DNA of 64,000 nucleotides from Terriglobia bacterium (GCA_025358575.1 JANYJA010000060.1:1-64000), one strand, 5' to 3'. Counted from the stretch's first letter, positions 35,585-44,639 are shown. Notes: generated from the sequence alone by a model not told the origin. Made by a program: numbers and translations.

Positions 35585-36721
35585 ATGGACCTTACGCATA
35601 AGGATGCGCCTAAATGCGAACGGCTAGTCGCGATATTCTTGTTAGCCGTTTCGTTGTCAGCACAGACTGTGGGGCCAGAAGACCGCCGGGTTACGGCCGT
35701 GCAAGGCGTAAGCTGGCTCAGTCATCTCCACCGAACCTTCAATGAGACCAGTATGGGCAGGACGGGGCATTTAGGACCACCTCCGCCGCTGCCGGGACAA
35801 TCGCTTCATCGCTGGCAACCGAAGCCGTCCACGGGCTTCGCAAGGCCTCTACTGGTTTTTGATGGTGCGGACTTGTTTCGTATCAACTGTCAGGGATGCC
35901 ACCGCGATTCTGGTCTCGGCGCGCCCCCGGAAATCAACTCGGTCATCGATCCAGTCCGTGCCACTTCCGTCGCGCTTATCAGGGAACGGATGAAGAAGGC
36001 GCATCAAGACATGAGCGCGGCGGATATAGCCGAGCTTGCCAAACAGTCCAAAACTCTCTTGCTGCAAAGGCTCCGGAACGGGGGCGATAACATGCCGCCG
36101 CCCATCTTGAGCGAATTAGAAATCGGCTCGGTTTTCGCCTATCTGGAACAACTATCCGGTGTGCCAAGTGCTGAAAAAAGACAAATAGCAGTCAAGGAAT
36201 CTGCGTCCCGTCTGGGCGAGCAAATCGTAAAGGCTAACTGTCACACCTGTCACAACGCGACCGGGGCCAATCCCGACCCTCAACAGCTATTAGACGGCGC
36301 GATTCCACCGCTCAGCACCCTAACCGCGCGCGTGAACCAGACCGAGTTTATCCGCAAAGTGGTGGACGGCGCCCCTATCGCCATGGGAATGCCCCCAATG
36401 TCTTACCGAGGCAGAATGCCAGTGTTTGTCCACCTGAGCGAGGAGGAAGTCAGCGCGGCGTACCAATACCTGGTGCTGTACCCGCCAGTGCCCAATCCCA
36501 TGAGTTGGACCGGATATAACCCAGCCAAGACGCCGGAGCCCAGGCTAGAATCCTCGTCCCCAGCGATTGTCCGTGAGCCGGCTGAACACAGTCCCGCAGC
36601 GCTTCCGCGAAGGGCGCCCTTGCCATCGTCCCACCCGCGACCTGCATCTAGTGAAAAGCCAACTGAGACCATAGTGACCCAAGCGAGGTCATCTCGCTGG
36701 GGTGACCGGCTTCGGCGATAA
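35585..36721 (+). CDS. Secreted di-haem c-type cytochrome
   Basis: 378 residues from the ATG at 35585, which starts a plausible signal peptide (CERLVAIFLLAVSLSAQT). A GTG at 35507 gives a longer, less likely form. Two cytochrome c domains are seen: haem site CQGCH in LFRINCQGCHRDSGLG and CHTCH in IVKANCHTCHNATG. Candidate axial Met ligands are NMPPP and GMPPMSYRG. The 90-residue tail is Pro/Ser-rich and probably unstructured. It acts in periplasmic electron transfer; partners unknown. GTAAAA repeats lie upstream, and a convergent secreted protein follows 16 bp after the stop. Confidence 0.82.
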   Translation: MDLTHKDAPKCERLVAIFLLAVSLSAQTVGPEDRRVTAVQGVSWLSHLHRTFNETSMGRTGHLGPPPPLPGQSLHRWQPKPSTGFARPLLVFDGADLFRINCQGCHRDSGLGAPPEINSVIDPVRATSVALIRERMKKAHQDMSAADIAELAKQSKTLLLQRLRNGGDNMPPPILSELEIGSVFAYLEQLSGVPSAEKRQIAVKESASRLGEQIVKANCHTCHNATGANPDPQQLLDGAIPPLSTLTARVNQTEFIRKVVDGAPIAMGMPPMSYRGRMPVFVHLSEEEVSAAYQYLVLYPPVPNPMSWTGYNPAKTPEPRLESSSPAIVREPAEHSPAALPRRAPLPSSHPRPASSEKPTETIVTQARSSRWGDRLRR

Positions 36722-36737
36722 GAGCCCTGACGATGAT

Positions 36738-37994
36738 TCAAGGCCGTTCGGTGCTCTGTAAGTCCAGACTCACCCGTTCCCCATTGATTGACACAAAGCT
36801 TTGATTAATCAGTTGTTGGCCAGAACAGTCGTATTGCTCATAGCAAAGAAGGAACGCCGTCGGGAAAATGTACTCGACCGCTTCGGCGCTTGCACCCGCC
36901 GACCCCGCAAGCCTCACGGTGGTGCTGAAATCAATCCCATCGAAATCGGGGCGTGTTTTGAGAGTTGCGAGAATTGGCCGGATTAGATGCGCAACGTGCT
37001 CATCAAACGCTAGAGCGGCTATTCGATATTGAGAGCCCGGCTCGGTCTCTTTGAGAGTGGTTGTGATTGACAACTGCAGGTAGGTCCCCTTATGAAACTC
37101 TATGAAAGCGGGTGGGGCGTAAGCGACGAAGTGAGCCTCTTTATCCAGTTCACTAACCAACCGATTCAACGCTTCCTGGCTTGAGCTTTGCCTTTTGCGG
37201 AGGATCTCCCGACTCCCAGCCTTTGGGGATTCTGGCGGTCCGGAGGACGCGAACCTCCGCGGGTCCTGCGGATCGGAAATCTCGGTAATACTTGCGTCTA
37301 CCGCTGGTTTCGTGTTTAAGTGCAACGGAAGCGGTTGAGGTGTGTTTTCCGCGGTGATCTCGGCGTGTCCTCCCGGCCAGCCCGCTACCGGCTTCCCGTC
37401 GACAAATAACGTGTCCTGCATGAGTGCGGCCTGCCGCTCTCCGGCAGTGCCTGCCGAAATATAGAGAATAGCCGAGGGGCGCGACAAGATGAATGCATCG
37501 TTTTCCGCATTCTCCGTGCTTACGCCCAATACTTTTTTTCGCACATGATGCGAAATCTCGAGTGAAAACGCCTGCAGCTTAGCCTCCCGCCCCAGAACTG
37601 GCACCGCCGCCTGTAAAATCGGCACCATAACGTCCTGCACGGTACGCAGCGCACGCTCTTCTTTGTCCATCAACTCCGCTGAGTAAGAAGCGTAGTAATT
37701 CGCTGTAATCTCGAGCACGGTCTGGTCGTGAAACTTATAAAATTGGATAGCTCGCTGATCCTTACTTTGCTTCTGTTGCTCGTTCAGATCCAGCGCGCGG
37801 CTAAAGTACAACCGATACGGAAATCGATGCGCCGAAAGGGCAGTCCCAACTGTCTTCAACTCCGCGAAGTGCGCTTCCTGCAAAGCGCGCATATCAAGGT
37901 TCCGGATCTCTGGCGGCGAAAGAACCTGCGCAAAAGTGCCCCCGGATAAGGCAGCGAAACAAATGGCTGCGCATGACACCCTAATTGTTTGCAT
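36738..37994 (-). CDS. Secreted hypothetical protein
   Basis: 418 residues. A signal peptide is clear (RVSCAAICFAALSGGTFAQV). The mature protein is mixed alpha/beta with no recognised family: FPYRLYFSRALDLNEQQKQ near the start, AILYISAGTAGERQAALMQD in the middle, and a C-terminal part with two Cys (LLCYEQYDCSG) that could form a disulfide. It is intact, unlike the two genes upstream on the same strand (cupredoxin and cytochrome-barrel pseudogenes); the 62-bp gap to the cupredoxin suggests one former operon. Confidence 0.7.
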   Translation of the reverse strand: MQTIRVSCAAICFAALSGGTFAQVLSPPEIRNLDMRALQEAHFAELKTVGTALSAHRFPYRLYFSRALDLNEQQKQSKDQRAIQFYKFHDQTVLEITANYYASYSAELMDKEERALRTVQDVMVPILQAAVPVLGREAKLQAFSLEISHHVRKKVLGVSTENAENDAFILSRPSAILYISAGTAGERQAALMQDTLFVDGKPVAGWPGGHAEITAENTPQPLPLHLNTKPAVDASITEISDPQDPRRFASSGPPESPKAGSREILRKRQSSSQEALNRLVSELDKEAHFVAYAPPAFIEFHKGTYLQLSITTTLKETEPGSQYRIAALAFDEHVAHLIRPILATLKTRPDFDGIDFSTTVRLAGSAGASAEAVEYIFPTAFLLCYEQYDCSGQQLINQSFVSINGERVSLDLQSTERP

Positions 37995-38056
37995 GGATCG
38001 ATACCTTTCGGACGAAGTGGGACTGGGAATCGGAAGACCCCGATTGACGCGGTCGG

Positions 38057-38664
38057 CTACTTCGACAAAGTGAAGTCAAGTGCTGCGTCGCCCGTTACCT
38101 TCAGGGATTTGGATTGCACCTTCATGCCTTCGTGCCATGCCGAAGCCGTGTATTGACCATCTGGCAGGTTCGGAATCTTATAAGTTCCGTCTGCCTCGGT
38201 AGAGCGGAATATGGTGTCGGAGCTACGAGAACGTACGCCGACATCTCCGCGTGGACGTTACAAAGAAGGGGCACGACGCCGGGACTATCGAACTTAAACT
38301 CCCGCTTTTGTCCAGAAGGCCACGTCCCGAGATTGTGGCCCATTTTCTTGTTGCCGCCTACCGACGGCCAGAAGATGCTGTGGGCCACTTTGTCGCTGTT
38401 CAGAAACTCCACACCCGTGCCGACTGAAACCGCAATAATGTGCGGCCGAAAGAGCAGATCTTTTTGATTTACCATAACTTTTTCGGTCGGCGCCGGAAAG
38501 CTCTTGCCGGGGACCGCTCCAATGTAGACTAATGAAACTCCCTGGGTGCCTGCTACCTTTCCGGAAAGCGCGCTGGCATGTAACTCGGATGCCTGAATCA
38601 GCGCACAGGCGAGCAAAACCGTTGTGACGACTTTTACCTGGGTGTGCTTTAATTGATAAGTCAC
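38057..38664 (-). pseudogene. Cupredoxin (plastocyanin-like) exported protein, frameshifted
   Basis: The first 150 codons give a signal peptide (VVTTVLLACALIQASELHA) and a cupredoxin domain with copper ligands in VAHSIFWPS and LLCNVHAEMSAYVLV (His, Cys, His, Met). Near 38210 the frame breaks. Continuing in the neighbouring frame gives TEADGTYKIPNLPDGQYTAS, then WHEGMKVQS and a stop at 38059-38057, the expected carboxypeptidase-regulatory-like C-terminal segment. One missing T (TATTCC for TATTTCC) explains it. The copper domain itself is intact, so a truncated protein could still be made. It starts 18 bp after the cytochrome-barrel gene. Confidence 0.75.
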
Positions 38665-38682
38665 TATAAATCCTTTCGATTT

Positions 38683-40320
38683 TTAGTACACAAATTCGAG
38701 CCCGACTAGCGCCGTGTTTACTCGGAACGAGCTGAGGGCAGGGGCGGCTCCTGTCCACGGGATCGGTGAAGACAGTGGCCGTTTGTTTAGGACGAAACTG
38801 GTACTCAAATGAGGCTTTGATATTCGGGTGAATCAAAAAATGCACGCCGGGGGTAGAGCGATTCCGCTGCGAACGTAAGGGTCCAAAGAAAGGCGTGCCG
38901 CTGGCTAAAGCGAGGCTATTAACGCGATCCGCGCTGGAATGCGCGCCGTCCCACCGCCCAATCGCATAATCCAGGGAAGAACCAAGAAATCCGCCATTGA
39001 ATTTTGCCGGAACGCTTGAGACGAAACGCACCGGCGCGGGGCTGCTGAGCCAATAGGCAGCGAGATCAGCATGCCATTTTGATCGATCGGCAGTAGGTTG
39101 TTGTCGCGGCCATACATGTAGACTCCAAACAGGTTTAAGGTTCGATAGTTAAAGCTAAAGTCTCCACCGGCCCGGTAATAGGGTTCACGCGCATAGACCA
39201 GCCGGGTATCGCCTCCGGATACCGAAGCGAGAAAGCTCTGTTGCGATTTTCCGCGCAGGTAAAACGTGCCGGCATTTAGATACGTATGATCGTGGGGACC
39301 GGTCGTCCCCGCGGCCTGAATGGCATTCCGGCTCTCAGAATCGCGCTCCAGGTTGAACCGGTACGAGAAACGAGCGTATACGTCATTAAGACTAGAATGC
39401 GAGCCGAATCCGACCCCGCCGTTCGATCCACCAGTTGCCGAGGGTACAAAGGGGCTGGTGTTGTTGGTCTGACTCAACCCGCTGGTATTTTGGTTCAGAA
39501 TGGCGACTGAATAGCGGTAGCCCCCGTACGTGTGTCCACCGCTCAGCTCAACCCCTTTGCCCGCGCCTGCAAAAGTGAATTGGTTGGACACGTTCTGCTG
39601 ATTCGCAAGCATGGAGTTGATTGCGCCGATGTTGCTTTGCGAGTAAATGTCGTAGGGGCTCAAATTGATGCTGCGCGCCTGCGTAAATGGCAGATCAAGT
39701 TCGAACTGCCCTGAGCGGAGGCTCAGCGAGTCTTTGGGTAGTTTCAAAAATCGGCCGATGTTTACGAAACGCAGATATGCGACTCCCAAGCCCCCAGCGG
39801 CGTTCGAGCCGCCCACGCTGATGTCATCATCTATCCAAAACGCGATATCGCCGCCGAAATTGCCGGCCGTGAAGATGCTAAAGAATCCGGTTTAAAAATC
39901 GGTACGCGGGATGATCTGAGGCAGCGCGCCGGGTGCAGCCAACGCATTGAACCGGTTTCGGTTATTGCCCGTCAGTTGAAAAAAGCTATTCATGCGCAGG
40001 CCGATTGGCGGCATTCCGGGAATCTGGCCTGGCCATACGCTGCGCGGCCAAACCTCTTTTTGAGCCGCACTTCCCAGCAACGTTGGCGCTATCTTCATAA
40101 AAATCTCATCATCTTTCGGGATCTTGAAGCCAGTGTCCTTGAATGGCTTCCCGAAATCGTTCAAGTTAGGAAAATCCACGTGACAAGTGCTGCACGACGT
40201 TTGATATTGGCGCGCGAACGCGGGAATCGACTATGTTCTCATCGGCACGTATAACAGAAAAATGGCAATGATCACGACTGGTCCCGGAATATAAACTCGC
40301 TGGCAGCTAGTGGCCCTCAT
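38683..40320 (-). pseudogene. Cytochrome c-outer-membrane barrel fusion gene, four lesions
   Basis: The start is ATG 40320 with a signal peptide (IPGPVVIIAIFLLYV). A haem motif CSTCH (40194-40180) in a short cytochrome segment follows (FARQYQTSCSTCHVDFPNLN), then about 400 codons of beta-barrel-like sequence (GGDIAFWIDDDISVGG, LRSGQFELDLPFTQ, YRYSVAILNQNTSG) ending LVGLEFVY at 38683. Lesions: in-frame TAG at 40233-40231, in-frame TAA at 39894-39892, a frameshift near 39035 and another near 38750. Related intact proteins in acidobacteria and deltaproteobacteria are annotated as cytochrome C; a role as an outer-membrane electron conduit is my inference. Confidence 0.72.
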
Positions 40321-40371
40321 CGCCGTGTCTTCCTTTAAGAACAACCGTAGTTCGCACAAAGGTTGGGAGTC

Positions 40372-40399
40372 GTTAATATCATGTAAAAGCATTGTAAAA
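40372..40399 (+). promoter_or_regulatory. GTAAAA direct repeat, 11-bp period
   Basis: GTTAAT at 40372, GTAAAA at 40383 and GTAAAA at 40394, each 11 bp apart. It lies about 50-80 bp upstream of the cytochrome-barrel pseudogene start (40320), in promoter position. Same pattern as at 35392. Confidence 0.55.
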
Positions 40400-40458
40400 G
40401 GCGGCTTACCGCGCACGACGGCACATGTCCGTCAGTAACTCTCACCTTGATCGTTGGC

Positions 40459-40560
40459 TTAGTGTCTGCGAAAGTGCGAGACAGTTATGTATAACCCCCA
40501 CGCGATTGCGAACGAGATCACAAGAAATAGTGAAATAGCGAACATCACGGAAGCGAACAT
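40459..40560 (-). CDS. 33-residue single-TM membrane protein
   Basis: A start at ATG 40560 gives a protein almost wholly one membrane helix: MFASVMFAISLFLVISF, then AIAWGLYITVSHFRRH, with a positive C-terminus. A GAGGG ribosome binding site lies 7 bp upstream and sits in the loop of a perfect 7-bp hairpin. Comparable tiny membrane proteins stabilise or regulate larger complexes (KdpF, CydX type), but no such partner is adjacent, and I do not assign a family. A GTAAAA repeat lies about 60 bp upstream. The 414-bp gap between the pseudogene and the LigT-like gene otherwise holds only the regulatory repeats. Confidence 0.6.
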   Translation of the reverse strand: MFASVMFAISLFLVISFAIAWGLYITVSHFRRH

Positions 40561-40561
40561 G

Positions 40562-40582
40562 GATCAGCCCTCAGAGCTGATC
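40562..40582 (-). promoter_or_regulatory. Hairpin with ribosome binding site in its loop
   Basis: GATCAGC pairs perfectly with GCTGATC around a 7-base loop. On the minus strand the GAGGG ribosome binding site of the small membrane protein (40572-40568) occupies the loop and the stem edge. The stem could modulate access to it; alternatively the palindrome is a protein-binding site. Confidence 0.5.
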
Positions 40583-40617
40583 ATACGAAGGATGGGCATG
40601 GAAGTAGTCTCTAACCT

Positions 40618-40634
40618 GTAAAAACCTCGTAAAC
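40618..40634 (+). promoter_or_regulatory. GTAAAA/GTAAAC direct repeat, 11-bp period
   Basis: GTAAAA at 40618 and GTAAAC at 40629, 11 bp apart, about 58-74 bp upstream of the small membrane protein start at 40560. Same pattern as the three other sites in this region. Confidence 0.5.
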
Positions 40635-40734
40635 ATTGCGGTTATCCGCAAACTTACAGAAGGTGTGACAGAACGAAGGTGTAAAATTGCTGCACTGGCA
40701 ACTGGAAATCAATGCGCGGAATAAAATGCGGTAA

Positions 40735-41295
40735 TCAGCGCAAACTCGGAGTGGGAAGCGGAAAGTCGGCTAGATCCCTCCACTGATTCTCGCCCTGATT
40801 TTGGACCAACGCCAAAGTATCCACACGAAAAGTCCGCGGACCGGTATAGCTCGCCCATCGACGCTTAGCTATTTCCAGAGCTTCCGCTACTTCGCTTTCT
40901 TCCAGATGCTGCGCGACGGTGATGTGCGGATGGTACTCGAAAGGTCCCTGATACCGAACGCATTTTTGATTCAGAGCACGGTACAACTCGCGGAGTGAAT
41001 GCGCGCCCTTCGCGATGCTGATATAAATGACGTGGGATTTTTGAAAAACTTCAACTTCGCCAAGGGTGATTTCGAACGCTGGGAAATCGGTCACGCCTTG
41101 CCGGATCTCCGCCGCCACCCGCTCCGGCTCGACCTTCACCGGGCGAGGCGGCAAAAGCGTCACGTGGGCGTGCGGGTTGCAATTAGGCGAAAGCTCCAGC
41201 CGCAGGTCATCCAGGAAAACCGCGAGCGTTTTCGGCAGGTAACTGACCAGAGCAAAATGATTTAAAAAATCCGACCCGTTCGACGAACAGCCCAT
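40735..41295 (-). CDS. 2'-5' RNA ligase (LigT)/cyclic phosphodiesterase-family protein
   Basis: 186 residues from the ATG at 41295. The two HxT/S motifs of the 2H phosphoesterase superfamily are present: HAHVTLLPPR and HPHITVAQ. Members hydrolyse 2',3'-cyclic phosphates of RNA or related nucleotides, and some ligate tRNA halves in vitro. The first motif reads H-V-T, the second H-I-T. It is a lone gene divergent from nuoI. Confidence 0.85.
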   Translation of the reverse strand: MGCSSNGSDFLNHFALVSYLPKTLAVFLDDLRLELSPNCNPHAHVTLLPPRPVKVEPERVAAEIRQGVTDFPAFEITLGEVEVFQKSHVIYISIAKGAHSLRELYRALNQKCVRYQGPFEYHPHITVAQHLEESEVAEALEIAKRRWASYTGPRTFRVDTLALVQNQGENQWRDLADFPLPTPSLR

Positions 41296-41381
41296 CACCG
41301 TCCCCGATTGTAGCGCGAATCTACTAGAAACGTGAAGCGAAACTGGGTTGCGCTAATCTAAGATTTGTATACGGTCGATAG

Positions 41382-41837
41382 ATGAAGAAATGGCTAAAAA
41401 GGATTCTGCTCACGGATTTGTGGCGCGGAATGCGCGTTACATTTCGGAACCAAAAGCCGAGTCTGATTTACACCGAACAGTATCCGGCGGAGAGACCGCA
41501 TGTCGCCGAGCGGTACCGCGGGGCACCCCGGCTCAATATCCATCCGGAGAACGGCGAGACTTTGTGTATCTCTTGCAATTTGTGTGCTTTAATCTGCCCC
41601 GAGAATCTGATCGTGGTGATCAGCGAGCGTAACGAAAAGACGCGGCACAAGGAGTTGATCCAGTTCACATACGACCTCTCGCGCTGTATGTTCTGCGGCC
41701 TGTGTGAAGACGCCTGCCCGGTGGATGCGCTGGAGTTGACGCAGGATTTCGAAATGGCCAGCTTCACGCGCGAAGGCCAGATTTGGGACCGGCAGATGCT
41801 CGAAGAAGGCCCGCTGCCTCGCGAGTACTCCAGTTAA
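41382..41837 (+). CDS. nuoI: NADH-quinone oxidoreductase subunit I
   Basis: 151 residues. Two [4Fe-4S] ferredoxin motifs are complete: CISCNLCALICPENL and CMFCGLCEDACPVDAL, which carry clusters N6a and N6b in the arm-membrane junction of Complex I. N-terminal basic amphipathic segment (KKWLKRILLTDLWRGMRVTF). It is the first gene of the block I-J-K-L-M-N-H; nuoA-G are not upstream, where a divergent LigT-like gene stands. Confidence 0.95.
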   Translation: MKKWLKRILLTDLWRGMRVTFRNQKPSLIYTEQYPAERPHVAERYRGAPRLNIHPENGETLCISCNLCALICPENLIVVISERNEKTRHKELIQFTYDLSRCMFCGLCEDACPVDALELTQDFEMASFTREGQIWDRQMLEEGPLPREYSS

Positions 41838-41859
41838 GTTCGATCTCATAGATAATCTA

Positions 41860-42366
41860 GTGTTGGACGTTTTCTTTTTCTATGCCTTTGCGGCGCTGGT
41901 GCTGGGCGGCGCGCTGCTAACGGTGACGCTGCGCAACACCGTGCATTGCGCCATCAGCCTGATCGCTTCGCTTTCGGGAGTGGCGGGAATTTTCCTACTG
42001 CAAAAGGCTGAATTTCTGTTTGCCGTGCAAATCATCGTCTATGTTGGCGGGGTGATGGTGCTGTTCCTGTTCGTGATCATGCTGGTGAACCTGGACACGG
42101 CGGCGCGCGACCGGCAGTTCAACCGGCAATGGATCGCGGCGGTGGCCTGCGTTTTGGCGATTGGCGCTGAGGGGGTTTATTTCGTGCGATCTGGGTCGGG
42201 CGCTTGGACGTTTGCGGCACCGTCGGAGTTTGCATTGAGCGCGGGGAATACGGAGGACATTGCGCGGATGTTGTTTTCCGAATACCTTGTGCCGTTTGAA
42301 ATCGCGTCGGTGCTGCTGCTTGTCGCGGTGGTGGGATCGGTGCTGATGGCGCGGAGGGAAGCCTAG
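41860..42366 (+). CDS. nuoJ: NADH-quinone oxidoreductase subunit J
   Basis: 168 residues from a GTG at 41860, with five hydrophobic helices. The conserved third helix is IIVYVGGVMVLFLFVIML, including the Tyr-Val-Gly-Gly pi-bulge region. Part of the membrane proton-translocating arm of Complex I. nuoK starts on the base after its stop. Confidence 0.93.
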   Translation: MLDVFFFYAFAALVLGGALLTVTLRNTVHCAISLIASLSGVAGIFLLQKAEFLFAVQIIVYVGGVMVLFLFVIMLVNLDTAARDRQFNRQWIAAVACVLAIGAEGVYFVRSGSGAWTFAAPSEFALSAGNTEDIARMLFSEYLVPFEIASVLLLVAVVGSVLMARREA

Positions 42367-42675
42367 ATGGCTCCCATCACGACGGGTCACTATCTGGGGC
42401 TAAGTGCCGCGCTCCTGCTGATCGGCGTGGCGGGCGTTCTCACGCGGCGCAGCATCGTGGTCGTGCTAATGTCGATCGAGCTTATTTTGAACGCCGTGAA
42501 TATCAACCTGATTGCGTTTTCAAGCAACTCGCAGAACGTGCGGGGCCAGATTTTCGCGATGTTCATTATTGCCGATGCCGTTGCGGAAGCGGCCGTCGGC
42601 TTGGGAATTCTGATCGCGCTATTCCGGAATAAGGACACGGTTCTGGCCGACGAAGTGGACCTGCTGAAGTGGTAA
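42367..42675 (+). CDS. nuoK: NADH-quinone oxidoreductase subunit K
   Basis: 102 residues, three TM helices. The two conserved Glu residues are present in MSIELILNAVNINLIAF and ADAVAEAAVGLGILIALFR, which act in proton transfer (MrpC-like subunit). It overlaps nuoL by 7 bp. Confidence 0.95.
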   Translation: MAPITTGHYLGLSAALLLIGVAGVLTRRSIVVVLMSIELILNAVNINLIAFSSNSQNVRGQIFAMFIIADAVAEAAVGLGILIALFRNKDTVLADEVDLLKW

Positions 42676-44639
42676 GCGCGCTCGACCAGTTGTGGATGAT
42701 TCCGCTGTTTCCGCTTGTCGGGGCTGCGGAGGCTCTGCTGATGGCAATATTTGCTCGGGGGAGGTGGAAGCGGGCGGTCAGCGTGTTCTGTCCGGGGATG
42801 GTGCTGCTGTCTTTTGTGTGGTCGGCGGCAGCGGTGATGACGCTGTCGCATGAACCGGCGCGCGTGCATCAGGTGATTTTGGCGTCGTGGCTTCCGCCGA
42901 TGGGCGCGGAATGGGGCATCTATCTCGATCCGTTGAGCGCGGTGATGATCCTGATCGTCACGGGTATCGGATTTTTGATTCATCTGTATTCGGTCGGATA
43001 CATGGCGCACGAGAGCGGATACGCGCGGTACTTCGGCTGCCTGAATCTGTTCGTCTTCTTCATGCTCGTGCTGGTGCTGGCGAATAACTACGCGCTGCTC
43101 TTCGCGGGATGGGAGGGGGTGGGGCTTTGCAGTTACCTGCTGATCGGATTTTTCTATCGGAAGCACGCGGCGGCCGCGGCGGGGATGAAGGCGTTTATCG
43201 TGAACCGCGTGGGCGATGCGGGCTTGCTGCTGGCGATTTTCATGCTGTTCGCGACGTTCGGCACAATTCGTTTCGCGGACATAGTGAATGTTCCTGCAGG
43301 CGGCGTGACGGTGCTGGCGCTGCTGTTGTTTGCGGGAGCGGCCGGGAAATCGGCGCAGGTGCCGCTGCATGTTTGGCTGCCCGATGCGATGGAAGGGCCG
43401 ACTCCGGTTTCGGCACTGATTCACGCGGCGACCATGGTCACGGCCGGCGTCTATTTGATTGCACGGTCAAGCGCGATTTTCGGCGTGTCACCCGAAGCAT
43501 CGGCACTGGTAGCGGCGGTTGGAGCGTTCACGGCGATCTTCGCGGCCATGATTGCGCTGGTGCAGAACGATATCAAGAAGGTGCTGGCTTATTCGACCAT
43601 TAGCCAATTGGGCTATATGTTCCTGGCGCTTGGAACGGGCGCGTGGTGGGTCGCGATCTTCCATCTGTTCACGCATGCGTTTTTCAAAGCGCTGCTGTTC
43701 TTGGGCGCGGGTTCGGTGATTCACGCGCTTGATGGGGAGCAGGATCTGCGGCGTATGGGCGGGTTGAAGAAGACGCTGACGATCACGCACGCGACCATGT
43801 TCATTGCGGCGGTGGCGATCTCGGGGATTCCGGGACTGGCAGGGTTTTTTTCCAAGGATGCGATTCTCTCGGAAGCGTTTCGCGCCGGATCGACGGCGTT
43901 ATACGTGGTGGGTCTGGTGACGGCGGGGCTGACCGCGTTCTATATGTGGCGGCTGATGCATCTGGCGTTTTACGGAAAAAAGAGCGTCCCAATTCATGCG
44001 CATGAGGGGCCGTGGACAATGCGCGTGCCGCTGATCGCCCTGGCTGCCGGGAGCTCGCTGGCGGGCTGGATCGGAGTTCCGGAGCAGTGGCACACGCCTG
44101 CGCTCTTTCGAGCTTTTCCATTATGGATCGCGCCGGTATTTCACCAAGCGCTTCGTGAGCCTGCCGGAGATCCGAGGATGGAGTGGATACTCATGGGCGC
44201 GTCGGCTGCTGTAGCGCTCGTCGGCGTCACACTGGCCCGCTACTTCTACCATCACCGGCCCGCAATGCCGGGTTCCTTCGAGCAATCGCTTAGGCCGCTG
44301 CACGGAATCTTGCTCAACAAGTGGTATGTGGACGAATTTTATGAGCGCGTGTTTGTAAGTGGATTGGCTAAGGGCGGCGGTCGCCTGCTAAGCCGCTTCG
44401 ATACCGGCGTGGTCGATGGCGGCGTGAACGGAACGGCTTGGCTGACCCGCTTGTCGGGACGCATTTCAAAGTGGTGGGACGAGTGGGTGTTGGATGGCGG
44501 GATCACGCTCGGTGCTTATTTCGTCAAGCTGCTGAGCTACCCGGTGCGCGTGCTGCAGAACGGGCACCTGCAATCGTACGCACTCGTTTTTGCCATGGGA
44601 ATGGTGGCGCTGTTCAGCGTCTACGTGTTCAGCCGATGA
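42669..44639 (+). CDS. nuoL: NADH-quinone oxidoreductase subunit L
   Basis: 656 residues, antiporter-like subunit of the distal membrane arm. It has about 16 TM helices with the Glu in LLFAGWEGVGLCSYLLIG and Lys in GKSAQVPLHVWLPDAMEGPT. The C-terminal long lateral helix region (NGTAWLTRLSGRISKWWDEW) is present. Starts GTG within nuoK and overlaps nuoM by ATGA. Confidence 0.95.
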   Translation: MVSALDQLWMIPLFPLVGAAEALLMAIFARGRWKRAVSVFCPGMVLLSFVWSAAAVMTLSHEPARVHQVILASWLPPMGAEWGIYLDPLSAVMILIVTGIGFLIHLYSVGYMAHESGYARYFGCLNLFVFFMLVLVLANNYALLFAGWEGVGLCSYLLIGFFYRKHAAAAAGMKAFIVNRVGDAGLLLAIFMLFATFGTIRFADIVNVPAGGVTVLALLLFAGAAGKSAQVPLHVWLPDAMEGPTPVSALIHAATMVTAGVYLIARSSAIFGVSPEASALVAAVGAFTAIFAAMIALVQNDIKKVLAYSTISQLGYMFLALGTGAWWVAIFHLFTHAFFKALLFLGAGSVIHALDGEQDLRRMGGLKKTLTITHATMFIAAVAISGIPGLAGFFSKDAILSEAFRAGSTALYVVGLVTAGLTAFYMWRLMHLAFYGKKSVPIHAHEGPWTMRVPLIALAAGSSLAGWIGVPEQWHTPALFRAFPLWIAPVFHQALREPAGDPRMEWILMGASAAVALVGVTLARYFYHHRPAMPGSFEQSLRPLHGILLNKWYVDEFYERVFVSGLAKGGGRLLSRFDTGVVDGGVNGTAWLTRLSGRISKWWDEWVLDGGITLGAYFVKLLSYPVRVLQNGHLQSYALVFAMGMVALFSVYVFSR

